Shown: one piece after another, positions 1 to 7,954 of the stretch
How positions within the stretch are numbered: the stretch's first letter is position 1
Layout: each line of letters opens with the position of its first letter
Origin: JAZLIT01 sp045617525
GTDB lineage: Bacteria; Bacillota; Bacilli; Bacillales_A; Planococcaceae
NCBI GenBank assembly: GCA_045617525.1
Contig: JAZLIT010000256.1
Coordinates: forward strand, 1-19,427
Reading direction: 5' to 3'
Length of the DNA stretch: 19,427 bases
Position numbers and translations under genes: made by a program
Notes under the pieces: model-generated
The model's database searches: none
The model's input: the letters and a program-made list of their open reading frames with translations, nothing else
Told to the model about the DNA's origin: nothing

Positions 1-160
1 CATAATTGGCAGTTAATAAATCTACAGCTGGCAGTTGGTGAACTTGAATTACTTCATGTGTGATTTCCCTTTGCTTTAACAAACGCCCAATGACTTGCTC
101 AATTCCAGTTAACCGCGATTGTACACTGTACCCACCGTTTATTATAATTGCTTTTGTCAT
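1..160 (-). CDS. ssuE: NADPH-dependent FMN reductase, SsuE-like (N-terminal part, runs off window)
   Basis: Only the first 53 codons are present; the gene continues beyond base 1. The protein starts MTKAIIINGGY and continues with a serine/arginine loop (Q-S-R-L) and an ending ...PAVDLLTANY. This is the layout of the flavodoxin-like SsuE reductases, in which a beta strand leads to an FMN-phosphate-binding loop and a conserved D-L-L segment follows. SsuE uses NAD(P)H to make the FMNH2 consumed by SsuD-type monooxygenases in the cytoplasm. An AGGAG lies nine bases before the ATG, and the gap to the upstream monooxygenase is 11 bases, so it is the last visible gene of the sulfur operon. The context, with three flavin monooxygenases upstream and no other reductase in view, supports the call. 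The nucleotide-binding half cannot be checked here. Confidence 0.72.
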   Translation of the reverse strand, partial: MTKAIIINGGYSVQSRLTGIEQVIGRLLKQREITHEVIQVHQLPAVDLLTANY

Positions 161-171
161 CGATCATTCTC

Positions 172-1494
172 CTAAACGTGCTCCACCGCATAGCGTGATG
201 GCACGGGCTTCAAGCCTAAATTTTCTCGTAATGTATTTCCTTCATATTCTGTGCGGAATACACCACGGCTCTGTAATTCTGGAATGACTAAATCCACAAA
301 GTCTGTGAAGCCTCCCGGAAAATAAGGTGGCATTAAGTTGAAGCCGTCTGCTGCTTCCTTTTCAACCCACTCAATTAATTGATCTGCAATTTGCGCCGGT
401 GAACCGAAAATAATTCGGTGGCCACGTGAACCTGCAATACGCAAATATAATTCACGAATTGTTAAATTTTCACGTTCGGCTAATTCAAGTATTAACTGCT
501 GACGGCTGAGATTACCATTTGTCGGTGGAATCTCTTTTGGCAAAGGACCATCCAAATCATGATTGGATAAATCGACGCCTAAATAATCCGCTAAAAAATC
601 GAGGCCAATTTCAGGTGTAATTAATCCTTGAAGCTCCTCATATTTCGCACGAGCAAGCTCTTCCGTTTCAGCAACATATACAGAAACCCCTGGCATAATC
701 TTGATATCCTCCGCGTCACGACCAGCTGCTACGGCTTTATCTTTTAATTTTTTATAAAAGGCTTGTGCAGCATCAAGTGTTTGCTGTGCAGTGAAAATGA
801 CATCCCCTTGTTTTGCTGCTAGCGTCGTTCCCGATTCAGAAGAGCCCGCTTGAACAAGAACCGGGTGCCCCTGTGGTGGACGAGATGAATTCAGTGGACC
901 ACGCACGGCATAATACGGACCTTTATGATTCAGTGTGTGAAGCTTGCCTTGCGCAATGTATTCACCTGTCGCTTTATTGCGCACCAACGCATCATCATCA
1001 TAGCTATCCCACAAGCCTTTAACTACTTCCACAAATTCATCCGCACGATCATATCGCAATGAATGATCAAGATGTTTTTCCTGTGTAAAGTTACTCGCCT
1101 CTGCTTCATAATAAGACGTCACAATATTCCACGCTGCACGCCCTTTGCTTAAATGATCAAGAGAAGAAAACTTTCGCGCAATGTGAAATGGCTCATTATA
1201 CGTTGTAGAAGCTGTTGCCGTTAATCCGATGTTTTTCGTCACCGTAGATAGCACGCTTAATAATGAGAGCGGCTCAAAACGTATTTGTTCTGCAGGGTGT
1301 GAAAGCTCATTAAATGATAATCCATCACTTAAAAACAGCATATCTAACTTGCCTTCTTCTGCTTTTATTGCTACCTCTTTAAAAAAATCGACATTTTCAC
1401 TTGCGTCAGCCTGTGCATCTGGATGACGCCAAGAAGCGATGTGGTGCCCTGTGCCCATTAAAAATAGTCCGAGCTTCATTTGTTTTTTTGTCAT
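172..1494 (-). CDS. NtaA/SnaA/DszA-family FMN-dependent monooxygenase (YtnJ-like)
   Basis: A 440-residue luciferase-like (LLM) flavin monooxygenase, full length for the NtaA/SnaA/DszA/YtnJ branch. Family hallmarks visible are the early G-x-H-x-x-S-W-R-H-P-D motif (about residues 15-25), S-L-D-H-L-S-K-G-R-A-A-W-N-I-V-T-S near residues 110-126, the G-P-L-N-S-S-R-P-P-Q-G-H-P-V segment and Q-A-G-S-S-E-S-G. The C-terminus (NTLRENLGL) closely resembles B. subtilis YtnJ as I remember it. Family members use FMNH2 and O2 to cleave C-S or C-N bonds; YtnJ belongs to the S-methylcysteine-type salvage operon. Here it most likely acts as a second desulfurizing monooxygenase. A GGGAG lies about ten bases before the ATG. 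It sits 13 bases after the SsuD-like gene and 11 bases before the flavin reductase that probably supplies it. The substrate cannot be deduced. Confidence 0.88.
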   Translation of the reverse strand: MTKKQMKLGLFLMGTGHHIASWRHPDAQADASENVDFFKEVAIKAEEGKLDMLFLSDGLSFNELSHPAEQIRFEPLSLLSVLSTVTKNIGLTATASTTYNEPFHIARKFSSLDHLSKGRAAWNIVTSYYEAEASNFTQEKHLDHSLRYDRADEFVEVVKGLWDSYDDDALVRNKATGEYIAQGKLHTLNHKGPYYAVRGPLNSSRPPQGHPVLVQAGSSESGTTLAAKQGDVIFTAQQTLDAAQAFYKKLKDKAVAAGRDAEDIKIMPGVSVYVAETEELARAKYEELQGLITPEIGLDFLADYLGVDLSNHDLDGPLPKEIPPTNGNLSRQQLILELAERENLTIRELYLRIAGSRGHRIIFGSPAQIADQLIEWVEKEAADGFNLMPPYFPGGFTDFVDLVIPELQSRGVFRTEYEGNTLRENLGLKPVPSRYAVEHV

Positions 1495-1507
1495 CGATTG
1501 TCTCTCC

Positions 1508-2635
1508 CTACACTACTTGTTTCGCACGTTCCGCTAAAATTTGATTCACAAGTGGAATTACCTTCTCGCCAACTTCTTTGATAACTTCTAAATGAGGGAA
1601 GCCTCTTAGCAACACTTTATCGAACCCTAAGTCCACAAATTCAACAATGCGTTCTGCAACTTGCTGTGGTGTACCGACAAGCGAAATTGAATTACCTGAT
1701 AAAACTTGCGTTAAGCCCGCCCATATATTTGGTGCAATGACAAAGTTATTATCCTTTGATTCCATCATTAACTGATGTAAACGTCCAACCCCAACCGCGC
1801 CATTATTTAGCGTATTATTATGCTTTGCTTCTAACACGGCAGGATCTACTTGGCTAATAATTTTATTCGCATTTTCAAACGCTTCTTCCTCTGTATCTCC
1901 TAATACAACTTGGAACGAAATACTATAAGAAAGATCGCGGTTTTTTTCCTGCGCTAATTTCACAACCGATGCCAGTTCTTCGCCAGACAACTCTAACGTC
2001 TCACCCCAAAGCATGTAAACATCTGCCAAATCTGTCGCGACTTCCTTAGCAATTGGTGATGAACCTCCGAAGTATATCGGTGGTGTTTCTTTTAATGGTA
2101 AAGGAAGATATGCCCCTTTTAACGTATAAAATTCACCGTTATAATCAAATGTTTCACCTGCGAATAAGCGTTTTAAAATCTCGATGTATTCACGTGTACG
2201 CTTGTAGCGATCTGAATGCGATAAAAAATCCCCATCATTTTCTAATTCCTTTGGCGCGCCACCTGTTACCACATTTACAAGCACACGATTTTTCGTCCAA
2301 TAATTAATAGATGCGTATTGCTTCGCTAATTGTGTTGGTGCAGTTGAGCCTGGTCGCACAGCAAATAAAAATTTGATTTTTTCCGTATTTGCTGCTAAGT
2401 GAGTTGCCGCAACAAGCGAATCTACACAGCTACCACCAATCGGTAGTAATAAAGTCGAGAAGCCCGCCTTTTCTGCTGCCTGTGCAATTTCAGTTATATA
2501 CTCCACTGATGGCTCACGATCTGAATCAAAGCCAGTACCAGACCATGTTTGGGTATTTTTTGCCGTTGATGGCTGTCCGATATATTCACTATCCCCCGAG
2601 GTTGGGGCCATTGTAATAAACTCGATTTTTGTCAT
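1508..2635 (-). CDS. ssuD: SsuD-like alkanesulfonate monooxygenase (LLM class)
   Basis: A 375-residue luciferase-like monooxygenase that aligns by eye with SsuD along its length: P-T-x-G-D-S-E-Y at residues 11-18, L-L-L-P-I-G-G-S-C-V-D around the conserved Cys (C70), F-A-V-R-P-G-S-T-A-P-T at 91-101, N-V-V-T-G at 121-125, L-S-H-S-D-R-Y at 138-144, P-P-I-Y-F-G-G-S-S, A-P-N-I-W-A-G and the C-terminal L-R-G-F-P-H-L-E. SsuD oxidises sulfonates with FMNH2 and O2 to an aldehyde and sulfite. The frame stays open for 75 codons upstream of the chosen ATG, but that stretch overlaps the neighbouring gene and has no family similarity. The ATG at 2635 has an AGGAGG eight bases away. The related SfnG (dimethylsulfone) branch is an alternative, so the sulfonate substrate is inferred. 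Confidence 0.85.
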   Translation of the reverse strand: MTKIEFITMAPTSGDSEYIGQPSTAKNTQTWSGTGFDSDREPSVEYITEIAQAAEKAGFSTLLLPIGGSCVDSLVAATHLAANTEKIKFLFAVRPGSTAPTQLAKQYASINYWTKNRVLVNVVTGGAPKELENDGDFLSHSDRYKRTREYIEILKRLFAGETFDYNGEFYTLKGAYLPLPLKETPPIYFGGSSPIAKEVATDLADVYMLWGETLELSGEELASVVKLAQEKNRDLSYSISFQVVLGDTEEEAFENANKIISQVDPAVLEAKHNNTLNNGAVGVGRLHQLMMESKDNNFVIAPNIWAGLTQVLSGNSISLVGTPQQVAERIVEFVDLGFDKVLLRGFPHLEVIKEVGEKVIPLVNQILAERAKQVV

Positions 2636-2648
2636 TCTTTCGTCCTCC

Positions 2649-3020
2649 TTATTTAACAATTGGATTACTTGGTACAACTTGTTCCGCTGGTAAATCGCCA
2701 GAAATCTGAATCGTGTTCGCTCTAATGGCTTGAACGATTTGCGCAAACGAAACGTTTCTCTCGATTTGGTAAAATGCAATTTGCTCTTCCTGCGCTTTTT
2801 TATAAGATAGCTCGCAGAATGTTTCTGGAGGTGCAATGAATGTTGTTGCTCCAAGCTCAATCGCTTTTTTAAGCGTTGCCCCGCGACGTCCTTCTGTTAA
2901 ATCAAGCGCAGGATTCCGATAATCATCTACTGTTTGATCGTCATTAATAATACGTAAAATAGTTCCTTCCACAATCGGTGTTACAATACCCTCATCATTT
3001 ACTAAAACGGCAATTGCCAT
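2649..3020 (-). CDS. small NifX/NafY-like protein in sulfur operon (function unknown)
   Basis: A 123-residue soluble protein without signal peptide or membrane segment. Its pattern is M-A-I-A-V-L-V-N-D-E-G-I-V-T-P at the N-terminus, a short strand with I-I-N-D-D, an R-N-P-A-L loop, then helix-strand units (A-T-L-K-K-A-I-E-L-G-A-T-T-F-I-A-P) and V-S-F-A-Q-I-V-Q-A-I. This order resembles the dinitrogenase Fe-Mo cofactor (NifX/NafY/NifB C-terminal) fold, which is common in small proteins that bind iron-sulfur or metal clusters. That resemblance is a by-eye judgement. There is one cysteine (in F-C-E-L). It has a strong AAGGAGGG ribosome binding site, starts 12 bases after metY and ends 13 bases before the SsuD-like gene, so it is an integral operon member. 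It could be a sulfur or metal carrier, but no function can be stated. Confidence 0.72.
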   Translation of the reverse strand: MAIAVLVNDEGIVTPIVEGTILRIINDDQTVDDYRNPALDLTEGRRGATLKKAIELGATTFIAPPETFCELSYKKAQEEQIAFYQIERNVSFAQIVQAIRANTIQISGDLPAEQVVPSNPIVK

Positions 3021-3032
3021 TATAAACCCTCC

Positions 3033-4331
3033 TTATTTTGTGATTGCTACTGCAAGCGCGGCTTTTTCTAACGCCTGAGCGATATCATTTTTAATATCTT
3101 CAATATCTTCTAAACCAATTGATAATCGAATTAACCCTGGTGTTACCCCACTGGCGAATTGCTGTTCTTCCGTTAAACGAGAATGTGATGTACTTGCTGG
3201 ATGTATTACAAGTGACTTCGAATCGCCAACATTTGCAACGTGACTTAAAAGTTCAACGTTATTAATAAATGTTTTCGCAGCCTCTAGACCACCTTTAATA
3301 CCGAAGCTAAAAATGGATCCTGCCCCTTTCGCTAAATACTTCTCAACTAGCTTTTGCTGATTGTTTTCAGGCAACGAAGGATAATTCACCCACTCCACTA
3401 ATTCATGCTCTGCCAAATATGTAGCTACAGCCTCTGCATTTTTCACATGCTGGCGAACACGCACTGATAACGATTCCAGCCCTTGAATAAATAACCATGC
3501 ATTAAATGGCGATAATGTTGCGCCAAAATCATGACCAAGTTCAAAACGTGCCTTTGTGATGAAAGCTTTTGCTCCAGCCACCTCCACAAATGAGCGATTA
3601 TCAATTAATTCATTAGGCTCCACAAATGTTGGGAAACGATATGCCTTCCAATCAAACTTGCCACTATCAATAATGGCACCACCTAGTGACGTCCCATGCC
3701 CACCAATAAATTTCGTTGTCGAATGCACGACTATATCTGCACCGAACTCAATCGGCTTCGATAAGTAAGGTGTTGCAAATGTGTTATCCACTACAAGTGG
3801 CACGTCATGGCGATGCGCTACTGTAGCAAGCCCCTCAATATCTGCAATTTGAAGGCTCGGATTACCAATCGTTTCTGTGAAAACAGCTCGTGTTTTTTCG
3901 TTAATTGCTGCTTCCACCTCATCGAAATTCGTGCCATCCACAAATCGAACCGTTACCCCAAATCGAGGCAATGTTTTTGAAAACAACGTATAGGTTCCAC
4001 CGTAAAGTGCATTCGTGGCAACAATCTCTTCGCCTGCCTGCGCTAAAGTTAACACCGCTAGTAAGATTGCTGCCTGCCCAGAAGCAACTGCAAACCCTCC
4101 AACACCGCCTTCTAGCGCAGCTAAACGCTCTTCAAAAACTGCATTTGTGGGATTGGCATTACGGGAATATAAATAACCATTTCCTTGTAATTTAAATAGA
4201 CTCGCAGCATGTTCTGTATCATCAAATAAATAAGACGTTGTTTGATAAAGTGGAACCGCACGTGAACGTGTAACTGGGTCAACCGATTGTCCGCTATGTA
4301 ATGCAAGTGTTTCGAAATTAAAATTAGTCAT
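3033..4331 (-). CDS. metY: O-acetylhomoserine sulfhydrylase / cysteine synthase-like PLP enzyme
   Basis: A 432-residue Cys/Met-metabolism PLP enzyme of the large MetY subgroup, which at about 430 residues is longer than the roughly 390 of MetB and MetC. Visible motifs are the N-terminal F-E-T-L-A-L-H-S-G-Q, Y-S-R-x-x-N-P-T at 55-62, A-S-G-Q-A-A at 83-88, E-T-I-G-N-P at 153-158, V-D-N-T-F-A-T-P at 181-188, and S-T-T-K-F-I-G-G-H-G with K207 as the Schiff-base lysine. MetY condenses O-acetylhomoserine with sulfide to give homocysteine and acetate. In this operon it would capture sulfide formed after the monooxygenases release sulfite. The ATG at 4331 has a GGAG seven bases upstream, and the preceding thioredoxin gene stops 13 bases away. 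Use of O-succinylhomoserine or O-acetylserine cannot be excluded. Confidence 0.92.
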   Translation of the reverse strand: MTNFNFETLALHSGQSVDPVTRSRAVPLYQTTSYLFDDTEHAASLFKLQGNGYLYSRNANPTNAVFEERLAALEGGVGGFAVASGQAAILLAVLTLAQAGEEIVATNALYGGTYTLFSKTLPRFGVTVRFVDGTNFDEVEAAINEKTRAVFTETIGNPSLQIADIEGLATVAHRHDVPLVVDNTFATPYLSKPIEFGADIVVHSTTKFIGGHGTSLGGAIIDSGKFDWKAYRFPTFVEPNELIDNRSFVEVAGAKAFITKARFELGHDFGATLSPFNAWLFIQGLESLSVRVRQHVKNAEAVATYLAEHELVEWVNYPSLPENNQQKLVEKYLAKGAGSIFSFGIKGGLEAAKTFINNVELLSHVANVGDSKSLVIHPASTSHSRLTEEQQFASGVTPGLIRLSIGLEDIEDIKNDIAQALEKAALAVAITK

Positions 4332-4344
4332 AATAAATCTCCAT

Positions 4345-4839
4345 TCAATCTACTATTTTTTGTACGTTACTTAAAAGTTGCTCTTCCGTTAACTCCCCTT
4401 TTACAACATGAACAACCTCTCCATCTTTAATAAAAAGCGTTGTCGGTAGTGCAATTATTTGATATTGATCCTTCATTACGCCATCCCGATCAAGTAACAC
4501 GGGGAAGCTTAACTCGAACTTTGATAAAAATTGATTTACAAGCTTAGTTGGTTCTTCAACATTTATCACGTATAATTCAATCCCATTTCCCTGTAGATGT
4601 GGATAGCTAGCTTCAAAAGCTGGCATTTCACGCTCACATGGCGGACAATATGTTGCCCAAAAGTTGACAATTATACTACCTTCAAGTTTGAGCGTAGTTT
4701 TCTCACCTGATGTAGTCATTAGAGAATAGGCATCCACACTTACCCCACCGTTTTTTCGCTCTATAATAATTGATAGCGTGGCATAAAATAATGTCCCTAT
4801 GAGCACAGCGATAATTGAAACTTGAGCCATTTTTTTCAC
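4345..4839 (-). CDS. membrane-anchored TlpA/ResA-like thioredoxin
   Basis: A 164-residue protein with one N-terminal hydrophobic segment (about residues 6-26) followed by a thioredoxin fold facing the outside of the cell. The active site is W-A-T-Y-C-P-P-C (C65 and C68), and the cis-proline is P132 in A-L-P-T-T-L-F. The E-x-E-M-P segment after the active site is typical of TlpA/ResA thiol-disulfide reductases. These reduce exported cysteines using electrons passed through CcdA. It starts with GTG inside the stop of the lipoprotein gene (a 4-base GTGA overlap), so the two are translationally coupled; an ATG nine bases further in is an alternative start. A thioredoxin of this type is not part of a standard ssu operon. 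Its partner could be the substrate-binding protein, which carries adjacent cysteines. Confidence 0.85.
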   Translation of the reverse strand: MKKMAQVSIIAVLIGTLFYATLSIIIERKNGGVSVDAYSLMTTSGEKTTLKLEGSIIVNFWATYCPPCEREMPAFEASYPHLQGNGIELYVINVEEPTKLVNQFLSKFELSFPVLLDRDGVMKDQYQIIALPTTLFIKDGEVVHVVKGELTEEQLLSNVQKIVD

Positions 4840-5192
4840 TTCAATGTCACCCCAACCTGTGGCATTTCATGGGTATTTTCATACGACACATGCGAAATGA
4901 TAATGTAAGTACCTGGAAAATCAAAGCTCGTTTCAATACTGTAAAGTCCTTCTCCAGCATTCGTCGGTGTAACAACGCCGATTGAATGACCATTTGGATG
5001 AATGAATTCAAAATCAATTTCAACACCGTCTTCCACTAATTCGCCGTTATACAGCACCGTAGCGCTAAATATAATCGGCTCAAATGCTTCAACTGTCGTT
5101 TTATCTGATTCTAAGCCTACTTGTAACCCTTCATTCGAAGATGCGCTACAACCGACTAGTAGCAGCACCGACAATAGAATGATTCGAATCAA
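4836..5192 (-). CDS. YtkA-like lipoprotein
   Basis: A 118-residue lipoprotein. The short signal peptide (residues 1-14) ends in the lipobox L-V-G-C with the lipidated cysteine at C15. The mature part has an immunoglobulin-like/YtkA-like all-beta look, with L-E-S-D-K-T-T-V near 28-35, I-I-F-S-A-T-V near 40-46 and a C-terminal G-L-Y-S-I-E-T-S-F-D-F-P-G-T-Y segment. YtkA/FixH-type domains are often found beside copper or heme-copper assembly proteins. The start is a TTG that overlaps the stop of the permease gene by four bases (TTGA); a TAG two codons upstream rules out any longer form. Its end overlaps the thioredoxin start in the same way. Such double coupling suggests the importer, lipoprotein and thioredoxin are made together, but the specific role is unknown. 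Confidence 0.78.
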   Translation of the reverse strand: MIRIILLSVLLLVGCSASSNEGLQVGLESDKTTVEAFEPIIFSATVLYNGELVEDGVEIDFEFIHPNGHSIGVVTPTNAGEGLYSIETSFDFPGTYIIISHVSYENTHEMPQVGVTLK

Positions 5193-5959
5193 TTGCTATC
5201 TGCCTTTAAATTTGTCCAAAATAGTAGGCGTCTCTTTAATTTTTCAAACGCAATCATTATGCTTACAATTATGATACTGTTAAAAATAATGCCGGCTAAC
5301 ACATAATGATATTGAGAAAAGTCGCTATAGTACTGAATGAAAAAGCCCATTCCTGACTTCGCACCAAACATTTCTGCAATCGTTAATATTAAAAATGCCA
5401 TCCCAAGTGAAGTCCCTGCCCCACTTAAAATATGCGGTGCACTTGCTGGAAGCACGACTTTGAATAAAAAAGTTGTCCCTTTTAGGCCGAGTGATTTCGC
5501 ATTATCTAAATAATGCTTTTCAATTAGTAGAACACCCTGAATCGTCCCTAAAAATACTGGCCAAAACGAGCCTATAAAAATTAGTGAAATTGACGCTGTT
5601 TGAAACGTCGGCATTAATGCAATGGCATACGGAATAAATAGTGTAGGTGGAATCGGGCTTAATGCATGAAAATAAGGCATTAAGATATCTCGTGTTCTTT
5701 TATTTAACCCAATAAATAACCCACCAACAATTCCGGTCAATATAGCTCCAAAAAATCCTGGCACTAATAACTTCATTGAGCTCCATACACCACCCATTAG
5801 TTCACCAAATTTAGCGAAAAACGACTCCACGACATAGTGTGGCTGTGGAAATATCACCGGATTAATCCATGGAGCGAATTTTGTGAAAACTGCCCAAAGA
5901 ATAATAATAACTATTCCTATTAAAATAGTAAGATTATAGCGTTTAAAAAATGCGAGCAT
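5189..5959 (-). CDS. ssuC: ABC transporter permease, SsuC/TauC type
   Basis: A 256-residue integral membrane protein with about six hydrophobic segments, typical in length for SsuC/TauC/ThiX permeases. The cytoplasmic EAA loop that contacts the ATPase is visible as D-N-A-K-S-L-G-L-K-G followed by V-V-L-P-A-S-A-P-H-I at about residues 152-175. L-S-P-I-P-P-T-L-F-I-P near residue 100 is the usual P-rich loop of this family. An AGGAAG lies nine bases before the chosen ATG; a TTG directly upstream would add one residue and cannot be excluded. It lies 17 bases after the binding-protein gene and overlaps the lipoprotein start. The specificity is set by the binding protein, so the sulfonate assignment comes from context. 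Confidence 0.88.
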   Translation of the reverse strand: MLAFFKRYNLTILIGIVIIILWAVFTKFAPWINPVIFPQPHYVVESFFAKFGELMGGVWSSMKLLVPGFFGAILTGIVGGLFIGLNKRTRDILMPYFHALSPIPPTLFIPYAIALMPTFQTASISLIFIGSFWPVFLGTIQGVLLIEKHYLDNAKSLGLKGTTFLFKVVLPASAPHILSGAGTSLGMAFLILTIAEMFGAKSGMGFFIQYYSDFSQYHYVLAGIIFNSIIIVSIMIAFEKLKRRLLFWTNLKADSN

Positions 5960-5976
5960 CAACTATCACTTCCTAC

Positions 5977-7050
5977 CTAAATGTTCTGCTCGTTAAAGCG
6001 AACTAATTGTTTTGTGTAATAACTGTCGTCTGGATTCTGGTCGATTAACTCCTGTAGAGCGCGTTCATAAAGATCAATATTTACATATTCGTTAATATCA
6101 ATATCTTCTACGTTTTCAACATAGCCGATTTCCTTCATTTGCTCCCACATTGTTAAGACTTTTTCTTTACTTGGGTCAGATGAGTAATTTGAATGTTCAT
6201 CATTAACGAGTGTTTTGATAATCTTCTCATCAACCTTCATGTATTCTTTAGCCGCTTTTACAGCAACATTAGGTTCCTCAATTTTTATACGTTCTGCCCG
6301 AATTAATGCTTTCAAGAAACGTTTATACGCTTCACCATCTTCGTTTGCTAATAGCTCTGTACGTGTTACTACGCGACAGCAAACATGGTCCTCTTGTAAA
6401 TCGTTACTCCATGAAACCGCTGCTAAATTCATATCAAGTGCCTGTGCATAATACGCATTTGAAGAAACAGCAACATCTACCTTGCCAGAAGCAACAGCCT
6501 CTAATAGCATACTCCCTGTTTTAAACTCAATAATTTCAAGGTCGTTTTCCCAATCAATACCCGCTTTATCTAAAGCAGCACGGAATACGATATCAGAGGT
6601 AAAAATTCGGATTGTTCCTACTTTTTTTCCTTTGTAATCTTCTAAAGAAGTATATTTACCTGCATTTTCTTGTTTCGTCAAAATTGGGTGTCCGCCTTCT
6701 AAATGCCCCCCAATAATCTTAAAGTCAGATCCATTTGCAATGAAGGTTAACGGTCCAGCTGTGCCAAACGATACGCCAATATCAACTTTTCCAGCCTGTA
6801 AAGCATTTAAACCGTCCGCTGAATTTGCAAAGCCTACTCGATTTACCTTTAATCCCTCTTCATCAAAATAGCCCTCTTGTTGAGCAATATCAACAAGTGT
6901 TCCTCCTGAAGATTGACTTAGGCCAACTGTTAGTTCATATTGACCGTCATCATTCTTTTTCGAACCCTCTTGATTATCTCCACATGCGACAAGTAATCCT
7001 ACAGATACTAGCAATGCCAGCAACAAACGCCCCTGTTTTAACAAGTTCAT
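5977..7050 (-). CDS. ssuA: ABC transporter substrate-binding lipoprotein, SsuA/NMT1-like
   Basis: A 357-residue exported lipoprotein. The signal peptide ends in L-L-V-A-C (C23), followed by a charged linker and an SsuA/TauA/THI5-type binding domain: T-V-G-L-S-Q-S-S-G-G, A-Q-Q-E-G-Y-F-D-E-E-G-L-K-V, A-L-Q-A-G-K-V-D-I-G-V, and the K-G-K-K-V-G-T hinge segment. Such proteins deliver sulfonates, taurine or similar small anions to the membrane permease. A vicinal cysteine pair (C224-C225, in H-V-C-C-R) is unusual for an exported protein and coincides with a thioredoxin gene in the same operon. The start is uncertain: the ATG at 7050 has AAGGAGG unusually close (about three bases), while an ATG at 7077 would overlap the ATPase gene and lacks a site. 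The lipobox is the same either way. Confidence 0.86.
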   Translation of the reverse strand: MNLLKQGRLLLALLVSVGLLVACGDNQEGSKKNDDGQYELTVGLSQSSGGTLVDIAQQEGYFDEEGLKVNRVGFANSADGLNALQAGKVDIGVSFGTAGPLTFIANGSDFKIIGGHLEGGHPILTKQENAGKYTSLEDYKGKKVGTIRIFTSDIVFRAALDKAGIDWENDLEIIEFKTGSMLLEAVASGKVDVAVSSNAYYAQALDMNLAAVSWSNDLQEDHVCCRVVTRTELLANEDGEAYKRFLKALIRAERIKIEEPNVAVKAAKEYMKVDEKIIKTLVNDEHSNYSSDPSKEKVLTMWEQMKEIGYVENVEDIDINEYVNIDLYERALQELIDQNPDDSYYTKQLVRFNEQNI

Positions 7051-7060
7051 TTTCCTCCTT

Positions 7061-7939
7061 CTAAATTCCCGCTCCATCAGAAATGTCTGATTTAAAGCTA
7101 TTTAATATTTGAGTATTCATTTCATTAAGTATCGATTCTCGAAACAATCGAAATTCCGCACTTTCAAAAAGCTTTTGACGATCCCTTACTGTTCTTTTAA
7201 ACGGAACATCAATACTTCTTGTAACTGCGCCTTCTTTGCCTGGAGCAAAAATGATAATACGATCCGCTAAATAAATCGCTTCATCTACATCGTGCGTTAC
7301 AAATACGATTGTTCGATTTTGCTCTGCACTTATTTGAACAAGTAAATCCTGTAGTTGAATACGTGTAACCGGATCTAATGCTCCAAAAGGTTCATCCATA
7401 AGTAATAAATCCGAACCGTAAGACAAGGCACGTGCAATAGCTGCTCGCTGCTTCATCCCCCCAGACATTTGACCAGGATATTTTTTAATCGCATGACCTA
7501 GATTAACGAGTGTTAAATACTCTTCTGCAAGTTGAGCAAGCTCTTTTTTAGTTAGCTTTTTATTACGTTGCTTCAAAGCAAGCATGACATTCGACTGTGC
7601 AGTTAACCACGGGAATAGCGAATAATCTTGGAACACAACACCACAATCAGGATGAGTTGTTTTAACAGAATTACCATTAATGCGTATGTCACCTTCTACA
7701 AAACTCTCTAAGCCAGCAATAAGGCGTAAAAATGTACTTTTCCCACATCCAGAAGGACCCATAAATACTAAAAACTCTCCTTCTTTAACTTCAAGCTGAA
7801 TGTCATTTAAAATTTTAATCGATTCATAGTTGAAATGAATATTTTCCGCTACAATTTTCGACTTTCGTACTTCGTTCTTAATAACTTTTCCAACAAGTTC
7901 TCCCGGCTTTGGAAGCTCGTGATCCAAAAGTTGAACCAT
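7061..7939 (-). CDS. ssuB: ABC transporter ATP-binding protein, SsuB/TauB type
   Basis: A 292-residue ABC ATPase with a complete motif set: Walker A G-P-S-G-C-G-K-S-T at 61-69, Q-loop V-V-F-Q-D-Y-S-L-F-P-W, signature M-S-G-G-M-K-Q-R, Walker B L-L-L-M-D-E-P-F-G-A-L-D, and the switch histidine in F-V-T-H-D-V-D-E-A. The F-P-W and D-E-A-I-Y-L-A-D-R signatures are characteristic of the nitrate/sulfonate/taurine ATPases. About 28 residues precede the ABC domain, somewhat more than usual; the ATG at 7939 is supported by a GGGGTG six bases upstream. The C-terminal tail of about 40 residues after the core is also longer than in compact SsuB proteins. It powers the importer made with the neighbouring permease and binding protein. 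Confidence 0.92.
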   Translation of the reverse strand: MVQLLDHELPKPGELVGKVIKNEVRKSKIVAENIHFNYESIKILNDIQLEVKEGEFLVFMGPSGCGKSTFLRLIAGLESFVEGDIRINGNSVKTTHPDCGVVFQDYSLFPWLTAQSNVMLALKQRNKKLTKKELAQLAEEYLTLVNLGHAIKKYPGQMSGGMKQRAAIARALSYGSDLLLMDEPFGALDPVTRIQLQDLLVQISAEQNRTIVFVTHDVDEAIYLADRIIIFAPGKEGAVTRSIDVPFKRTVRDRQKLFESAEFRLFRESILNEMNTQILNSFKSDISDGAGI

Positions 7940-7954
7940 TTACTCACCCCTCAT

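Noticed and set aside
172..1426. Several plus-strand frames opposite the sulfur monooxygenase genes
   Set aside because: They are antisense shadows of well-supported genes, with no ribosome sites or protein-like composition.
2636..2860. 75-codon upstream extension of the SsuD-like reading frame
   Set aside because: It overlaps the NifX-like gene in another frame, is Lys/Arg/Ser-rich without family similarity, and the ATG at 2635 has an ideal ribosome binding site.
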